Shown here one piece after another: positions 52,338 to 61,311 of a stretch of DNA of 64,000 nt. The notes under the pieces are model-generated. The model saw only the letters and a list, made by a program, of their open reading frames with translations. It did no database searches and had not been told where the DNA came from. Source of the stretch: Herbiconiux sp. L3-i23 (lineage in GTDB: Bacteria > Actinomycetota > Actinomycetes > Actinomycetales > Microbacteriaceae); NCBI RefSeq assembly GCF_023734115.1, contig NZ_AP025737.1:434001-498000 (forward strand), in the 5' to 3' direction. Position 1 is the stretch's first letter. Each line of letters starts with the position of its first letter. The translations under genes were made by a program, and so were the position numbers.

Positions 52338-53594
52338 TCAGTGATCTCGTGCGGTGGGGGAGGACGGGTCGGGGTCGATGCGCACCGCGTCGTGCACGGC
52401 GCGTTCGAGTCGGAGCAGCTCGCCACTGAGGCGTACGAGTTCGGCGTCGTTCCCAGGCACCTGGTCGACGAGGAGCGCCGCGATCTGGCTGGTGGGCTGC
52501 TGCAGCGCGGCTGCGGTGGCCCGCACCACGGCGTCGGTCGACGCGGTGGTCGGCAGGCGGAGGGCGGCGGCGAGGCGGCCGATCGAGCCGATGCGCAGCG
52601 AATCGAGCGCGTGCAGGCGCGCGGACGACCGGCGGTACAGCCGCGCCCGGCCCTCGATCGTCTCCCCGGCACGGACGACCACGGGAAGGTCCTCCACCAC
52701 GAGGGGGCCGAGGCGGCGGCCGCGCCACAGCGCGGCGGCGACGAAGACGGCGATGAGAGTCAACAGCACCGGGGTCACCCACTCGGGAGTGAGTTCGGCG
52801 GTGGTCGGAGGCGCCCCGACGGGGAGGTCGGCGAACGTCGGCTGGTACCAGACGAGGGTCGGCCGGTCGCCGAGCAGGCCGAGGGCGAGCGCGGCGTTGC
52901 CGGCGGTCGCGATGCTCTCGTTGTCGAACGACGAGGTGCCCGCCAGGACATCGACCGCACGTCCGTCGACGTCGACCCGCGCGTACTGCGCGAGTCCCTC
53001 GCCGTCGGCGTAGCAGAACACGGCGGCCGAGTCGCCGACCGGCTGCACCGACTGGTCGGTGGCCACGATCGGTCCGGCCCGCACCGCGGCCGGCGCATCG
53101 CACCCGGGCTCGAGCGCGTCGTCCACCTCGACGCTTCCCCCCAGGGCGATACCGGGGGCGAGGGAGTCGAGCAGCGGCGTCGGCGGGGCGACCAGCACGA
53201 GGTGGGTGGCGAGAGCGCCGAGCGTCTCGATGCGCTCGGCGTCGAGGAGGCCGTCGGCGTCGTAGACCAGCACGGTGGCGGCGGCGGGATCGGCGACGGC
53301 GGCCTGCGCTTCGCCGATGGTGTCGGCGGTCATCACGTCGACGCCCTGCTGGCGCAGCACCTCGACGAGGGCCTTCGCGCCGGTGGGTCCCGGATTGCCG
53401 GCACCGAATGGGGTGGCGTCGAGCGTCGCGCTGTTCAAGGCGGTGGAGATCCCGCCGCCGGCGACGACGACCAGCACGACGACGATCCAGAACCGCCACG
53501 ACCGCAGCCGTTGCCGGAAGGTCGGAGTGAGGGTCTCGGCCGCGCGCGGCGGCGCGGCGGCGCGGTCGGCGACCGCGGAGTCCGATGCGCTCAT
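52338..53594 (-). CDS. DUF4350 membrane protein
   Basis: The 418-residue protein has a membrane helix at about 33-50 (FWIVVVLVVVAGGGIS). An exported beta/alpha domain follows, like an ABC-type accessory/glutamine-amidotransferase-like fold (GPTGAKALVEVLRQQGVDV), then a second helix at about 269-288 and a cytoplasmic C-terminal region. This matches DUF4350, which accompanies MoxR/DUF58 clusters. The start overlaps the DUF4129 stop by four bases. Confidence 0.85.
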   Translation of the reverse strand: MSASDSAVADRAAAPPRAAETLTPTFRQRLRSWRFWIVVVLVVVAGGGISTALNSATLDATPFGAGNPGPTGAKALVEVLRQQGVDVMTADTIGEAQAAVADPAAATVLVYDADGLLDAERIETLGALATHLVLVAPPTPLLDSLAPGIALGGSVEVDDALEPGCDAPAAVRAGPIVATDQSVQPVGDSAAVFCYADGEGLAQYARVDVDGRAVDVLAGTSSFDNESIATAGNAALALGLLGDRPTLVWYQPTFADLPVGAPPTTAELTPEWVTPVLLTLIAVFVAAALWRGRRLGPLVVEDLPVVVRAGETIEGRARLYRRSSARLHALDSLRIGSIGRLAAALRLPTTASTDAVVRATAAALQQPTSQIAALLVDQVPGNDAELVRLSGELLRLERAVHDAVRIDPDPSSPTARDH

Positions 53595-54232
53595 GCGACC
53601 GCCACCGTCGACGGGCGTGCGGTGGCGAGGTCGCGCCGGAGCGAGGCCATCCGCTCGAACCCGTCGGCGTCGCCGCTGCGACCGAGGTAGCGGACGTCGT
53701 CGAACGCGGCCGACGCGGCCCGCAGCCGCGCAGCGGAATCGGGGAACACGATCGAGGCCGACCGGGCGAATCCGCCCGCGGTCGTGCCCGGCGTCACATC
53801 GACCAGGGTGCGCTCCTGCAGCTGGCGGGCGAGGGCGCGGAACATCTCGGCGATCGCGGTGGTGTAGTCGCCCGCACGGGCCGCGGCCTCCGCCGACCGG
53901 GTCAACTCCGCAGCGTCGCGGGTGTCGTGCTCGCCGAACAGCGCCGACGGGCCAGCCCCACGACGCTCCAACCGAGGGCGACCGAAGACGAGGAATGCGA
54001 CGACCACGAGGGCGACGACGATGCCCACCAGGATCACGAGCCCCACCGCGCCGGGCGCGCCGCCCGCACCGGCGAACAGGGAGGCGAGCCAGTCGCCGAT
54101 CGCCTGCGAGATCAGGTCGAACAGGGTCGGCTTCGCCTCCTGGTAGACCGGTTTCGCGAGCTCGTCCGAGAGCAGACGGCGACCCTCATCGCCGTCCGGC
54201 TGCACCGGAACGAAACGCGCGAACCCGATCAC
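53591..54232 (-). CDS. DUF4129 protein
   Basis: The 213-residue protein starts at GTG 54232, coupled to the upstream gene by GTGA. It has a membrane helix (VGLVILVGIVVALVVVAFLVF at about 81-101; the quoted run is the helix core) and a C-terminal DUF4129 helix bundle (AAARAGDYTTAIAEMFRALARQL and TPGTTAGGFARSA). Partner of MoxR/DUF58 systems, of unknown function. Confidence 0.85.
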   Translation of the reverse strand: MIGFARFVPVQPDGDEGRRLLSDELAKPVYQEAKPTLFDLISQAIGDWLASLFAGAGGAPGAVGLVILVGIVVALVVVAFLVFGRPRLERRGAGPSALFGEHDTRDAAELTRSAEAAARAGDYTTAIAEMFRALARQLQERTLVDVTPGTTAGGFARSASIVFPDSAARLRAASAAFDDVRYLGRSGDADGFERMASLRRDLATARPSTVAVA

Positions 54233-55350
54233 ACGACTCCGGGAGCGAAGGGATCGTCGAGGGTGTCCTCCTCGACGTGGCGCTGCAGCACCAGGTCGAG
54301 ACCCTCCTTGCGCATGCGCAGGTCGAGGTAGATGAGCGAGATCGCTCCCGAGAGCACGACGCTGGTCACCGCGGCGATCACGACGGAGAGGACCGAGCTG
54401 AGCACGAGGCTCACGATCGTGAGCACGATGGTGGCCGTCCCGGTGCCGTTCGGATCGATGACGATGCCGAGCAGCGGGATCAGGGACACCGGGGTCGCGA
54501 TCACCTGCGCGGCCACCGAGACGATCACCGAGATCAGAAGTTGAACGCCGAGGGTGCGCCAGAAGTGGCCGTTCGTCAGACGCCACGACCGCGCCAGCGA
54601 GGCCCACAGCCTGCCGCGCTCGAGCACCAGGATGCTGGGCAGCAGCGACAGCTTCACCGACACCCAGATCGAGAGCACGATCAGACCGAGACCGAGGACG
54701 ATCGCGATCGGGATCGAGACGATGAGGCCCTCGGGGCTGACCGCGGCCCCGCTGACCGCGATGCCGATGACGATGGCGAACGCGATCGCGGTGGCGAGGA
54801 AGACGAGCGCGGTCCAGCCGATGAGCGGCAGGAGGCGACCCTTGACGGTCGCCCACAGCTGGCGCAGGGTCATCTTCTCGCCGAGCACGGCGCGGGCCGC
54901 GGCGACCACGACGAAGCCCTGCAGCAGGGCGGCGATGATGAGGTTCAGCAGGAGCACGACGACCGCGGAGAGGATGATGCCCGCGACACCGCCGGCGATG
55001 AGGGGCTGCTGGTCGGGGTCCTCGAAGTCGGTGACCCGCCCGATGCCCGCGAAGAGCGCGAACGCCGCGATGCCGCCGCCCAGGAGGAGCAGCACCAGCT
55101 GCAGACCGATCGCGAGGCCGAGGATGGCGCGCGAGCTGCGCAGGAGTCGGAACGGAGCGCCGAGGAGGGTGCCGAAACCGAGCGGACGGAGCGGGACGAG
55201 TCCGGGCTTCGGCGGAGGGGTCCACGATCCCTGCGGCGGAAGCTGTGGCGCCGCCTGAGGCGTGCCGTCCGGGGCATACGCGCCGTAGCGCGGAGGCTCG
55301 GGGGCAGGGCCGGAACCGGGGGCGTGCCAACCGCTTCGCTCGTCGCTCAC
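54229..55350 (-). CDS. Polytopic membrane protein of the MoxR cluster
   Basis: The 373-residue protein has a Pro/Gly/Ala-rich cytoplasmic N-tail (PAPEPPRYGAYAPDG), then about six membrane helices in the order of the glycerophosphodiester-phosphodiesterase membrane domain/DUF7847-type proteins (GTLLGAPFRLLRSSRAI, ARAVLGEKMTLRQLWATVKGR). The soluble C-terminus is acidic. It opens the leftward DUF4129-DUF4350-MoxR-DUF58 operon, divergent from mtrA. Function is unknown. Confidence 0.8.
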   Translation of the reverse strand: MSDERSGWHAPGSGPAPEPPRYGAYAPDGTPQAAPQLPPQGSWTPPPKPGLVPLRPLGFGTLLGAPFRLLRSSRAILGLAIGLQLVLLLLGGGIAAFALFAGIGRVTDFEDPDQQPLIAGGVAGIILSAVVVLLLNLIIAALLQGFVVVAAARAVLGEKMTLRQLWATVKGRLLPLIGWTALVFLATAIAFAIVIGIAVSGAAVSPEGLIVSIPIAIVLGLGLIVLSIWVSVKLSLLPSILVLERGRLWASLARSWRLTNGHFWRTLGVQLLISVIVSVAAQVIATPVSLIPLLGIVIDPNGTGTATIVLTIVSLVLSSVLSVVIAAVTSVVLSGAISLIYLDLRMRKEGLDLVLQRHVEEDTLDDPFAPGVV

Positions 55351-55462
55351 CGCTCCATCGTGTCATAGCGGCCCTCGCCGCACCCGGATCATCTGGCCCC
55401 CACTCTCGGGGTGCCGGTGATTTCCTGCCCGACCAGGGGTATCGGTTAGAGTTGCGGACACC

Positions 55463-56155
55463 ATGAGCGATGCCACCGAGGGCCCGAGCATCCTCGTCGT
55501 CGACGACGACCAGGCGCTGGCCGAGATGATCGGCATCGTGCTGCGCGGCGACGGGCTCGAGCCCGTGTTCTGCGCCGACGGCGCCCGCGCGGTCGAGGCA
55601 TTCCGCGCCGCTCGCCCCGATCTCGTCCTGCTCGACCTGATGCTGCCCGGCATGGACGGCATCGAGGTGTGCGAGCGCATCCGGGCCGAGTCGGGTGTTC
55701 CCATCATCATGCTGACGGCGAAGGGCGACTCCGCCGACGTGGTCAAGGGCCTCGAGACCGGAGCCGACGACTACATCGTCAAGCCCTTCGACCCGAAGGT
55801 CCTCATCGCCCGCATCCGCGCCCGCCTGCGCCCGACCTCCGCGCAGAACGGGCTGCTGCAGATCGGCGACCTCACCGTCGATGCGACGGGACACGAGGTG
55901 CGCCGCGGCGACGAGCGCATCGCCCTCACCCCGCTCGAGTTCGACCTGCTCCTCACCCTCGCGAGCACCCCGCAACAGGTGTTCACCCGCGAGATGCTGC
56001 TCGAGCAGGTGTGGGGCTACCACTACAAGGCCGACACCCGACTGGTGAACGTGCACGTGCAGCGGCTCCGCGCGAAGGTCGAACAGGACCCCGAGAATCC
56101 GCGAATCGTGATGACCGTGCGGGGCGTCGGCTACCGCGCCGGCACCGCAGTCTGA
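55463..56155 (+). CDS. mtrA: Response regulator MtrA
   Basis: The 230-residue OmpR-type regulator has DDDQALAE, the phospho-acceptor Asp58 in LVLLDLMLPGMDG, Lys in IVKPFDPKV and a C-terminal winged helix (TRLVNVHVQRLRAKVE). It is followed eight bases later by mtrB and then lpqB, the actinobacterial mtrAB-lpqB operon. MtrA controls cell-wall, division and osmotic-stress genes, often through direct GTAAC-type repeats; none is clear in this window. Confidence 0.96.
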   Translation: MSDATEGPSILVVDDDQALAEMIGIVLRGDGLEPVFCADGARAVEAFRAARPDLVLLDLMLPGMDGIEVCERIRAESGVPIIMLTAKGDSADVVKGLETGADDYIVKPFDPKVLIARIRARLRPTSAQNGLLQIGDLTVDATGHEVRRGDERIALTPLEFDLLLTLASTPQQVFTREMLLEQVWGYHYKADTRLVNVHVQRLRAKVEQDPENPRIVMTVRGVGYRAGTAV

Positions 56156-56162
56156 GCGAACC

Positions 56163-57794
56163 GTGACCGCGGCGCACGACGGCGGGGCCGCCGGACGCAC
56201 AGGGCTTCCGCTCGGCATCCGACTGGCGGGCTTCGGCCGCTCGGCCGGCGAGGTCGGCCGTTCCGTCGCCGGCGTCTTCCGTCGTTCGCTCGAGCTGCGC
56301 ATCATCGGCATCACCGTCGGACTGTCGACCCTCGCGATCCTCGCCACCGGCACCTACATGGCGCACACCATCGGCGACGGCCTGTTCGACGCGCGCGTGC
56401 TGCAGGTCGAAGAGGAGGCGGCGCGGGCGACGACGACCGCGCAGGACACCTTCAGCTCGAGCACCGCGTCGGACGACGCCTCGATCAGCGTGCTGCAGCA
56501 GGCGGTGCTCGACGACGTCAGCACCATCGCCACCTCGTCGACCGGCATCTGGTTCGTCCGCGGACCCGATACCGAGGCGACCATCGCGCTGCCCGAGGCC
56601 AGCCGCGGCCGGGTCGACGAAGTGGTCACGCAAGCGTTGCGGCAGCAGGTGTCGAGCGGCGAGGACCCGCAGCACTGGCAGTCGGTGACGATCCCCGACA
56701 GCGGCGACGAGCCCGGCATCGTCGTCGGCTCCGAGGTCGAGGTTCCGGGAGCCGGGGTCTACGAGATGTATCTGCTCTTCGACCTCTCCGACGTGCAGGA
56801 GTCGCTCGGCTTCGTGCAGGGCACCCTGCTCATCGGCGGCATCCTGCTCGTGCTGCTCATCGCCGCCGTGTCCTGGGCGGTCGTGCAGTTCGTCATCTCG
56901 CCCATCAGGGTGGCCGCCGAGACGAGCCGGAAGCTCGCCGCCGGCCAGCTGGAGGAGCGCATCCCCGTCCGCGGCGACGACGTGCTCGCCACCCTCGCCC
57001 AGTCGTTCAACGGCATGGCCGACAGCCTGCAACGCCAGATCACCCAGCTCGCCGGGCTCTCGCAGGTGCAGCAGCGGTTCGTCTCCGACGTCTCGCACGA
57101 ACTGCGCACCCCGCTCACCACCATCCGTCTCGCGGGCGACGTGCTCTACGACCGCCGCGAGCAGTTCGACCCGACGACGGCGCGCACCGCCGAGCTGCTG
57201 CACACGCAGGTCGAACGGTTCGAACTGCTGCTCGCCGACCTGCTCGAGATCAGCCGATACGACGCGCAGGCGGTCGACATCGACCGCGAGCCCGTCAACC
57301 TGGTGCGTCTCGCCGAAGACGCGATCGCGGGGGTCGAGTCGCTCGCCGAACGCAAGGGCTCCACGCTCACGCTCGTCGCCCCCGGCGGACACTTCGAGTC
57401 CGAGATGGACGCCCGCCGCATCCGCCGCATCGTGCGCAACCTGCTCTCGAACGCCATCGAGCACGGCGAGGGCCGTCCCATCGAGGTGACGGTCGACAGC
57501 AACGGCACGGCGGTCGCGCTCAGCGTCCGCGACCACGGCATCGGCATGACCCGCGCCGACGCGGCGCGCGTCTTCGACCGGTTCTGGCGCGCCGACCCGT
57601 CCCGCCAGCGCACGACGGGAGGCACCGGCCTCGGCCTCGCCATCTCGCTCGAAGACGCCGCTCTGCACGGAGGCCGACTCGACGTCTGGTCCGAGGAAGG
57701 TGCCGGCTCGTGCTTCCGACTCACCCTGCCGCGCCGGGTCGGCGCCGCGCTCGGCGAATCGCCCCTGCCGCTCGGCCCTTCGGAGGCGACATGA
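56163..57794 (+). CDS. mtrB: Sensor histidine kinase MtrB
   Basis: The 543-residue kinase has membrane helices at about 45-65 and 221-243 flanking an extracellular domain. A HAMP linker follows, then the H-box with His312 in VSDVSHELRTPL, the N-box RRIVRNLLSNAIEHG, the G1 box DHGIGM and the G2 box GGTGLGLAIS. It phosphorylates MtrA. The GTG start at 56163 leaves eight bases after the mtrA stop. It overlaps lpqB by four bases (ATGA). Confidence 0.96.
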   Translation: MTAAHDGGAAGRTGLPLGIRLAGFGRSAGEVGRSVAGVFRRSLELRIIGITVGLSTLAILATGTYMAHTIGDGLFDARVLQVEEEAARATTTAQDTFSSSTASDDASISVLQQAVLDDVSTIATSSTGIWFVRGPDTEATIALPEASRGRVDEVVTQALRQQVSSGEDPQHWQSVTIPDSGDEPGIVVGSEVEVPGAGVYEMYLLFDLSDVQESLGFVQGTLLIGGILLVLLIAAVSWAVVQFVISPIRVAAETSRKLAAGQLEERIPVRGDDVLATLAQSFNGMADSLQRQITQLAGLSQVQQRFVSDVSHELRTPLTTIRLAGDVLYDRREQFDPTTARTAELLHTQVERFELLLADLLEISRYDAQAVDIDREPVNLVRLAEDAIAGVESLAERKGSTLTLVAPGGHFESEMDARRIRRIVRNLLSNAIEHGEGRPIEVTVDSNGTAVALSVRDHGIGMTRADAARVFDRFWRADPSRQRTTGGTGLGLAISLEDAALHGGRLDVWSEEGAGSCFRLTLPRRVGAALGESPLPLGPSEAT

Positions 57795-59482
57795 GCATCT
57801 CCCGACGACTGACCCGCACGGCGCTCGCCGCGGTCGCCGCCCTGTCCGCGCTGGCGCTGGCGGCGTGCGCGAGCATCCCGCTCGGCGGGTCCGTGCACGC
57901 CGGCACCGGCGTGGTGAGCAGCGACGAGCAGCCGTTCGCCTTCCGACCCGCCGGCCCCACCGACGGCGCCACCGCCGACGAGATCCTGCGCGGCTTCATC
58001 GCCGCGGCGGTGCGACCGCAGGACCGCTATGAGACGGCGCGCGAGTTCCTCACCGGCGACCTCGTCGAGAGCTGGAATCCCGACGCGGGCGCCGTGCTGC
58101 ACGAGAGCCCGAACCTCGTGCGCGACGAGGGCAACGGCAGCTTCAAGCTCGTGGTCTCGGTGGTTGGGCAGGTCGGGCGCAACGGCGGCTACGTCGAGTA
58201 CGGCGACGGAATCGAGTCGACCCTCCCGTTCCGACTGGTCCAGGTCGACGGCCAGTGGCGCATCGCCGAGGCCCCCGACGGGGTCGTGCTGCTGCAGCAG
58301 ACCTTCGAGCGCCTGTATGCCCAGCGCACCCTCTACTTCTACGACGCCGGCTTCGACTACCTGGTGCCGGATGTTCGCTGGTTCCTGAACGGCGCCGACA
58401 CCCCGACGCGCATCGTGCAAGCGCTGCTCGCAGGGCCGACACCCGCGCTCGTCTCGCCCGTGCTCGCCTCCGCGTTCCCGTCGGGAACCGCGCTCGCCAC
58501 CGATTCCGTGCGCACCCAGTCGGGTGGCGAAGTGATCGTCGACCTCGACGCGCAGGTCGCCCGCGCCGACCAGACCACGCAACGCCTGATGAAGCTCCAG
58601 CTGACCCGCAGCCTCGTCGGAGGGTCGGTCGTCGCCGTGCAGATGCGGGCCGCCGGCGTCGTGCTCGACGTGACCGACTTCGCGGGGGGCGGCCCCGTCG
58701 TGCAGGACCAGATCGACCCGCGCGCCGCGGTGGGCGTCGACGGGTCGTTCGGCTGGGTCGTCGGCGGCGAGATCGTGCCGATCGACGACCTGAGCGCCGA
58801 AGTCGTCGCGCTGCAGCCGACGGCCGTGTCGCTCGACGCCGACGCCGGCCGCGCCGCGGTGCTCGGCACCGGCGGCGTCTCGGTGGCGATGGCGGGCGGA
58901 TCGACGCTGCTCGACCAGCGCGGAGGGCTCGTCGCCCCCGTGCTCGACAGCCGCGGGTACGTCTGGACGGTTCCATCCGCCGATCCGCGCGCGCTGCAGG
59001 CGTTCGACCTCGACGGCGCGGGTGCCGCCGTGGCGAACGGGTGGAACGATCTCACCGCGGTGGTCTCCATCGGCGTCTCCCGCGACGGCACCCGACTGCT
59101 GGTCTACGGCGACGCCGGCAGCGCTCCGGTGCTGCGCGTCTACGGCGTCGTCCGCGACGCCGACGCGCGTCCCATCGGACTTTCGGAGTCGTGGTTCGAC
59201 CTCGTCCCCCTCGACGGACAGCCGGTGCAGGCGACCTGGGTCGACGGGACCACGGTGGCGAGCCTCGCGCGCAGCGATTCGGGAGACTCGCGCGTCATCC
59301 TGCAGACCGTCGGAGGCCGCACCGAGAGCCTCAGCAGGCCCGACCGCTCGGTCGCGATCGTCGGCGCGAACGGCGAGAGCGGGCTGCGGGTCATGACCGA
59401 GACCGGTGAGCTGCAGGCGCTCCGGGGTGCCGGCTGGCAGGTCACCGCCCGCGACGTGCTCTACGTCGCCAACCAACGCTGA
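57791..59482 (+). CDS. lpqB: Lipoprotein LpqB
   Basis: The 563-residue lipoprotein has the lipobox LALAACAS (Cys26), an N-terminal GerMN-type domain (about 60-330, ASAFPSGTALATDSV and VVDLDAQVARADQTTQRLM) and a C-terminal beta-propeller-like region. LpqB interacts with MtrB in mycobacteria and influences envelope stress signalling. ATG at 57791 is coupled to mtrB. The longer frame from 57710 lies inside mtrB. Confidence 0.95.
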   Translation: MSISRRLTRTALAAVAALSALALAACASIPLGGSVHAGTGVVSSDEQPFAFRPAGPTDGATADEILRGFIAAAVRPQDRYETAREFLTGDLVESWNPDAGAVLHESPNLVRDEGNGSFKLVVSVVGQVGRNGGYVEYGDGIESTLPFRLVQVDGQWRIAEAPDGVVLLQQTFERLYAQRTLYFYDAGFDYLVPDVRWFLNGADTPTRIVQALLAGPTPALVSPVLASAFPSGTALATDSVRTQSGGEVIVDLDAQVARADQTTQRLMKLQLTRSLVGGSVVAVQMRAAGVVLDVTDFAGGGPVVQDQIDPRAAVGVDGSFGWVVGGEIVPIDDLSAEVVALQPTAVSLDADAGRAAVLGTGGVSVAMAGGSTLLDQRGGLVAPVLDSRGYVWTVPSADPRALQAFDLDGAGAAVANGWNDLTAVVSIGVSRDGTRLLVYGDAGSAPVLRVYGVVRDADARPIGLSESWFDLVPLDGQPVQATWVDGTTVASLARSDSGDSRVILQTVGGRTESLSRPDRSVAIVGANGESGLRVMTETGELQALRGAGWQVTARDVLYVANQR

Positions 59483-59571
59483 GCTCCTCCCCAGCGCTGC
59501 GTGCGGAGTCCGGTTCCCCATTCGCCCGGACATGCCGCGGAGAGCATGCTCGGGAAGGTGAGCATCGGGGG

Positions 59572-60243
59572 ATGCCGCTGCCCGCTTCGCTCTCCGACGC
59601 CGTCGCGGAGTTCGCCGCGCTCCTGCTGCCCGTCGCGTGCAGCGGATGCGGCGCCGCCGACCGCGCGGTGTGCACCGACTGCGCGAGGCGCTTCGGCCGC
59701 ACCGTGCAGACCGTCGTGGGCGGGGTGCCCGTGGTCAGCGCCGCGCCTTACGACGGCGCCGTCGCCCGCGTGCTCGGCGCGTACAAGGACGGCGGGCGCA
59801 CCGACGCTCTTCCGGCGCTGTCTCGGGCCCTGCGCGGCGTCCTCGCGGAGGCCGCGACGCTGCATCCGGCACCACCCGGCGCGTTGCTGGTGCCGGTGCC
59901 GAGCAGCGCCCGAAGCCTTCGACGCCGCGGGTACGCCCCGGTCGAGTCGATCGTGCACCGCGCCGGGCTGCGAGCCGCGCGCCGCCTGCGGGTAGCCCGC
60001 CGCGTCCGCGATCAGGGAGAGCTCGGCGCGGCCGACCGGGCGAGCAACGTGGCCGGCGCGTTCGCCGTGCGAGGCGATGTCGACGGACGGGTGTGCATCG
60101 TGGTCGACGACGTGGTGACCACGGGGGCGACCCTCCGCGAGGCGCTGCGCGCGCTCACCGCCGCCGGCGCCGACGTGCCCTTCGCGGTCACGATCGCCGC
60201 CACCCCGCTGCGTTCCGCGGACTCTCGGAGTCCGCTCCCCTGA
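59572..60243 (+). CDS. ComF-family amidophosphoribosyltransferase-like protein
   Basis: The 223-residue protein has an N-terminal four-Cys zinc motif (VACSGCGAADRAVCTDCARR) and the C-terminal PRPP-binding loop VCIVVDDVVTTGATLREAL. ComF proteins are linked to natural transformation in other bacteria. In actinobacteria they sit between lpqB and hpf, as here. ATG at 59572 is 89 bases after lpqB. Confidence 0.93.
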   Translation: MPLPASLSDAVAEFAALLLPVACSGCGAADRAVCTDCARRFGRTVQTVVGGVPVVSAAPYDGAVARVLGAYKDGGRTDALPALSRALRGVLAEAATLHPAPPGALLVPVPSSARSLRRRGYAPVESIVHRAGLRAARRLRVARRVRDQGELGAADRASNVAGAFAVRGDVDGRVCIVVDDVVTTGATLREALRALTAAGADVPFAVTIAATPLRSADSRSPLP

Positions 60244-60293
60244 GAGTCATCGGCGGAACCACGGAATATGACGAGAGCCCCATGACTTCTCAG
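60240..60293 (+). terminator. Weak hairpin at the comF end
   Basis: CTGAGAGTCAT (60240-60250) can pair with ATGACTTCTCAG (60282-60293) with one bulge around a 31-base loop. It overlaps the comF stop and may end that transcript before hpf. No T-run. Confidence 0.25.
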
Positions 60294-60415
60294 CCGCCCG
60301 GGGTTATGTTTGCCCGTCAAAGGCGTTACCGATCGCCCAGTGCAGGCCCGATCGACGTTCACCTCGAATCGGACCTCTCAGTTCGAGGGCGAGCGCCGAG
60401 ACAGGGGAGGTCAGC

Positions 60416-61132
60416 ATGGACATCACCATCACCGGACGTGGTGCGGGGATCACCGACCGGTTCCGCGGTTACGTGGAGGAGAAGGCGGAGAAGGTCGAGC
60501 AGCTCGCCGAGCGCACGCTCTCGTTCGAGGTCCGCCTCTGCCGCCACCACGCGACCAACGGCACGTCTGGAGATGACCGGGTCGAGCTGACCCTGATCGG
60601 CCCGGGGCCGATCGTCCGCGCCGAGGCCGGCGGCGGTGACAAGTACGCGGCATTCGATATCGCGTTCGACAAACTCCTCGAACGGTTGCGGCGAGCGAAG
60701 GATCGACGGAAGGTGCACAAGGGGTCCGCGCGACTCGGCACCGTGCGCGCCGTCGACCACCGCGACTTCCGCGTGGGCGACATCCAGCCCGCCGACAGCG
60801 AGGTGCTGCGCCGCGTCGACCCCGAGACCGGGTCGATCGCGCTCGTGCCCGAGGCCGAGCAGGTCGACGGGACGGTCGAGACGCGCGGCGACGACTACTC
60901 GCCCGTCGTGATCCGCCACAAGGTGTTCTCGTCGACCCCGATGAGCGTCGACGACGCCCTCTATTACATGGAGCTGGTCGGGCACGACTTCTACCTGTTC
61001 ATCGACGAGGAGACCACGCGGCCGAGCGTCGTCTACCGCCGCAAGGGCTGGGACTACGGCGTCATCCACCTCGATGAGGCGGCTGCGGAGCACCAGGAGA
61101 CGGTGACCGCCGCCCGCGCCATGGCCCGCTGA
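60416..61132 (+). CDS. hpf: Ribosome hibernation-promoting factor, long form
   Basis: The 238-residue protein has the N-terminal HPF/YfiA domain (MDITITGRGAGITDRFRGYV and KYAAFDIAFDKLLERLRRAKDR, each quoted in part), a linker and the C-terminal dimerisation domain (PMSVDDALYYMELVGHDFYLF and YRRKGWDYGVIHL). Long HPFs pair 70S ribosomes into 100S dimers in stationary phase. The ATG is preceded by GGGGAGG five bases away. It sits between comF and secA in the usual actinobacterial order, but a nucleoside hydrolase is inserted. Confidence 0.95.
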   Translation: MDITITGRGAGITDRFRGYVEEKAEKVEQLAERTLSFEVRLCRHHATNGTSGDDRVELTLIGPGPIVRAEAGGGDKYAAFDIAFDKLLERLRRAKDRRKVHKGSARLGTVRAVDHRDFRVGDIQPADSEVLRRVDPETGSIALVPEAEQVDGTVETRGDDYSPVVIRHKVFSSTPMSVDDALYYMELVGHDFYLFIDEETTRPSVVYRRKGWDYGVIHLDEAAAEHQETVTAARAMAR

Positions 61133-61188
61133 CCGACCTCGAGGGGCAGTCGACGACCGTTGACGCACCGTCGTACGGGCCCCGGTTA

Positions 61189-61276
61189 CTGACCGAATCA
61201 AGGAAAAACCGGTCCTTCGTCACACATTCATGCGGATGTGCGGCCGTGAGGGCCGGTTTTTCCTTGATTCGGTCAG
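61189..61276. terminator. 27-bp inverted repeat, probable bidirectional terminator
   Basis: Arms 61189-61215 and 61250-61276 pair over 27 bases with a single G.T-type mismatch around a 34-base loop. The inner stem is AAAAACCGG...CCGGTTTTT, giving a T-run on either strand for the convergent hpf and nucleoside hydrolase transcripts. The outer GACCGAATCAAGG/CCTTGATTCGGTC arms extend far beyond normal terminator length. Confidence 0.75.
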
Positions 61277-61311
61277 CCTTCGACCGCGGCACGTGGACGA
61301 GCGAGCAGGGT

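Noticed and set aside
53275-55368. Long rightward frame opposite DUF4350/DUF4129
   Set aside because: Composition is charged, repetitive shadow sequence, and the opposite strand encodes recognised families.
57146-59533. 795-codon antisense frame under mtrB/lpqB
   Set aside because: Arg/Ser-rich shadow of two well-recognised genes.
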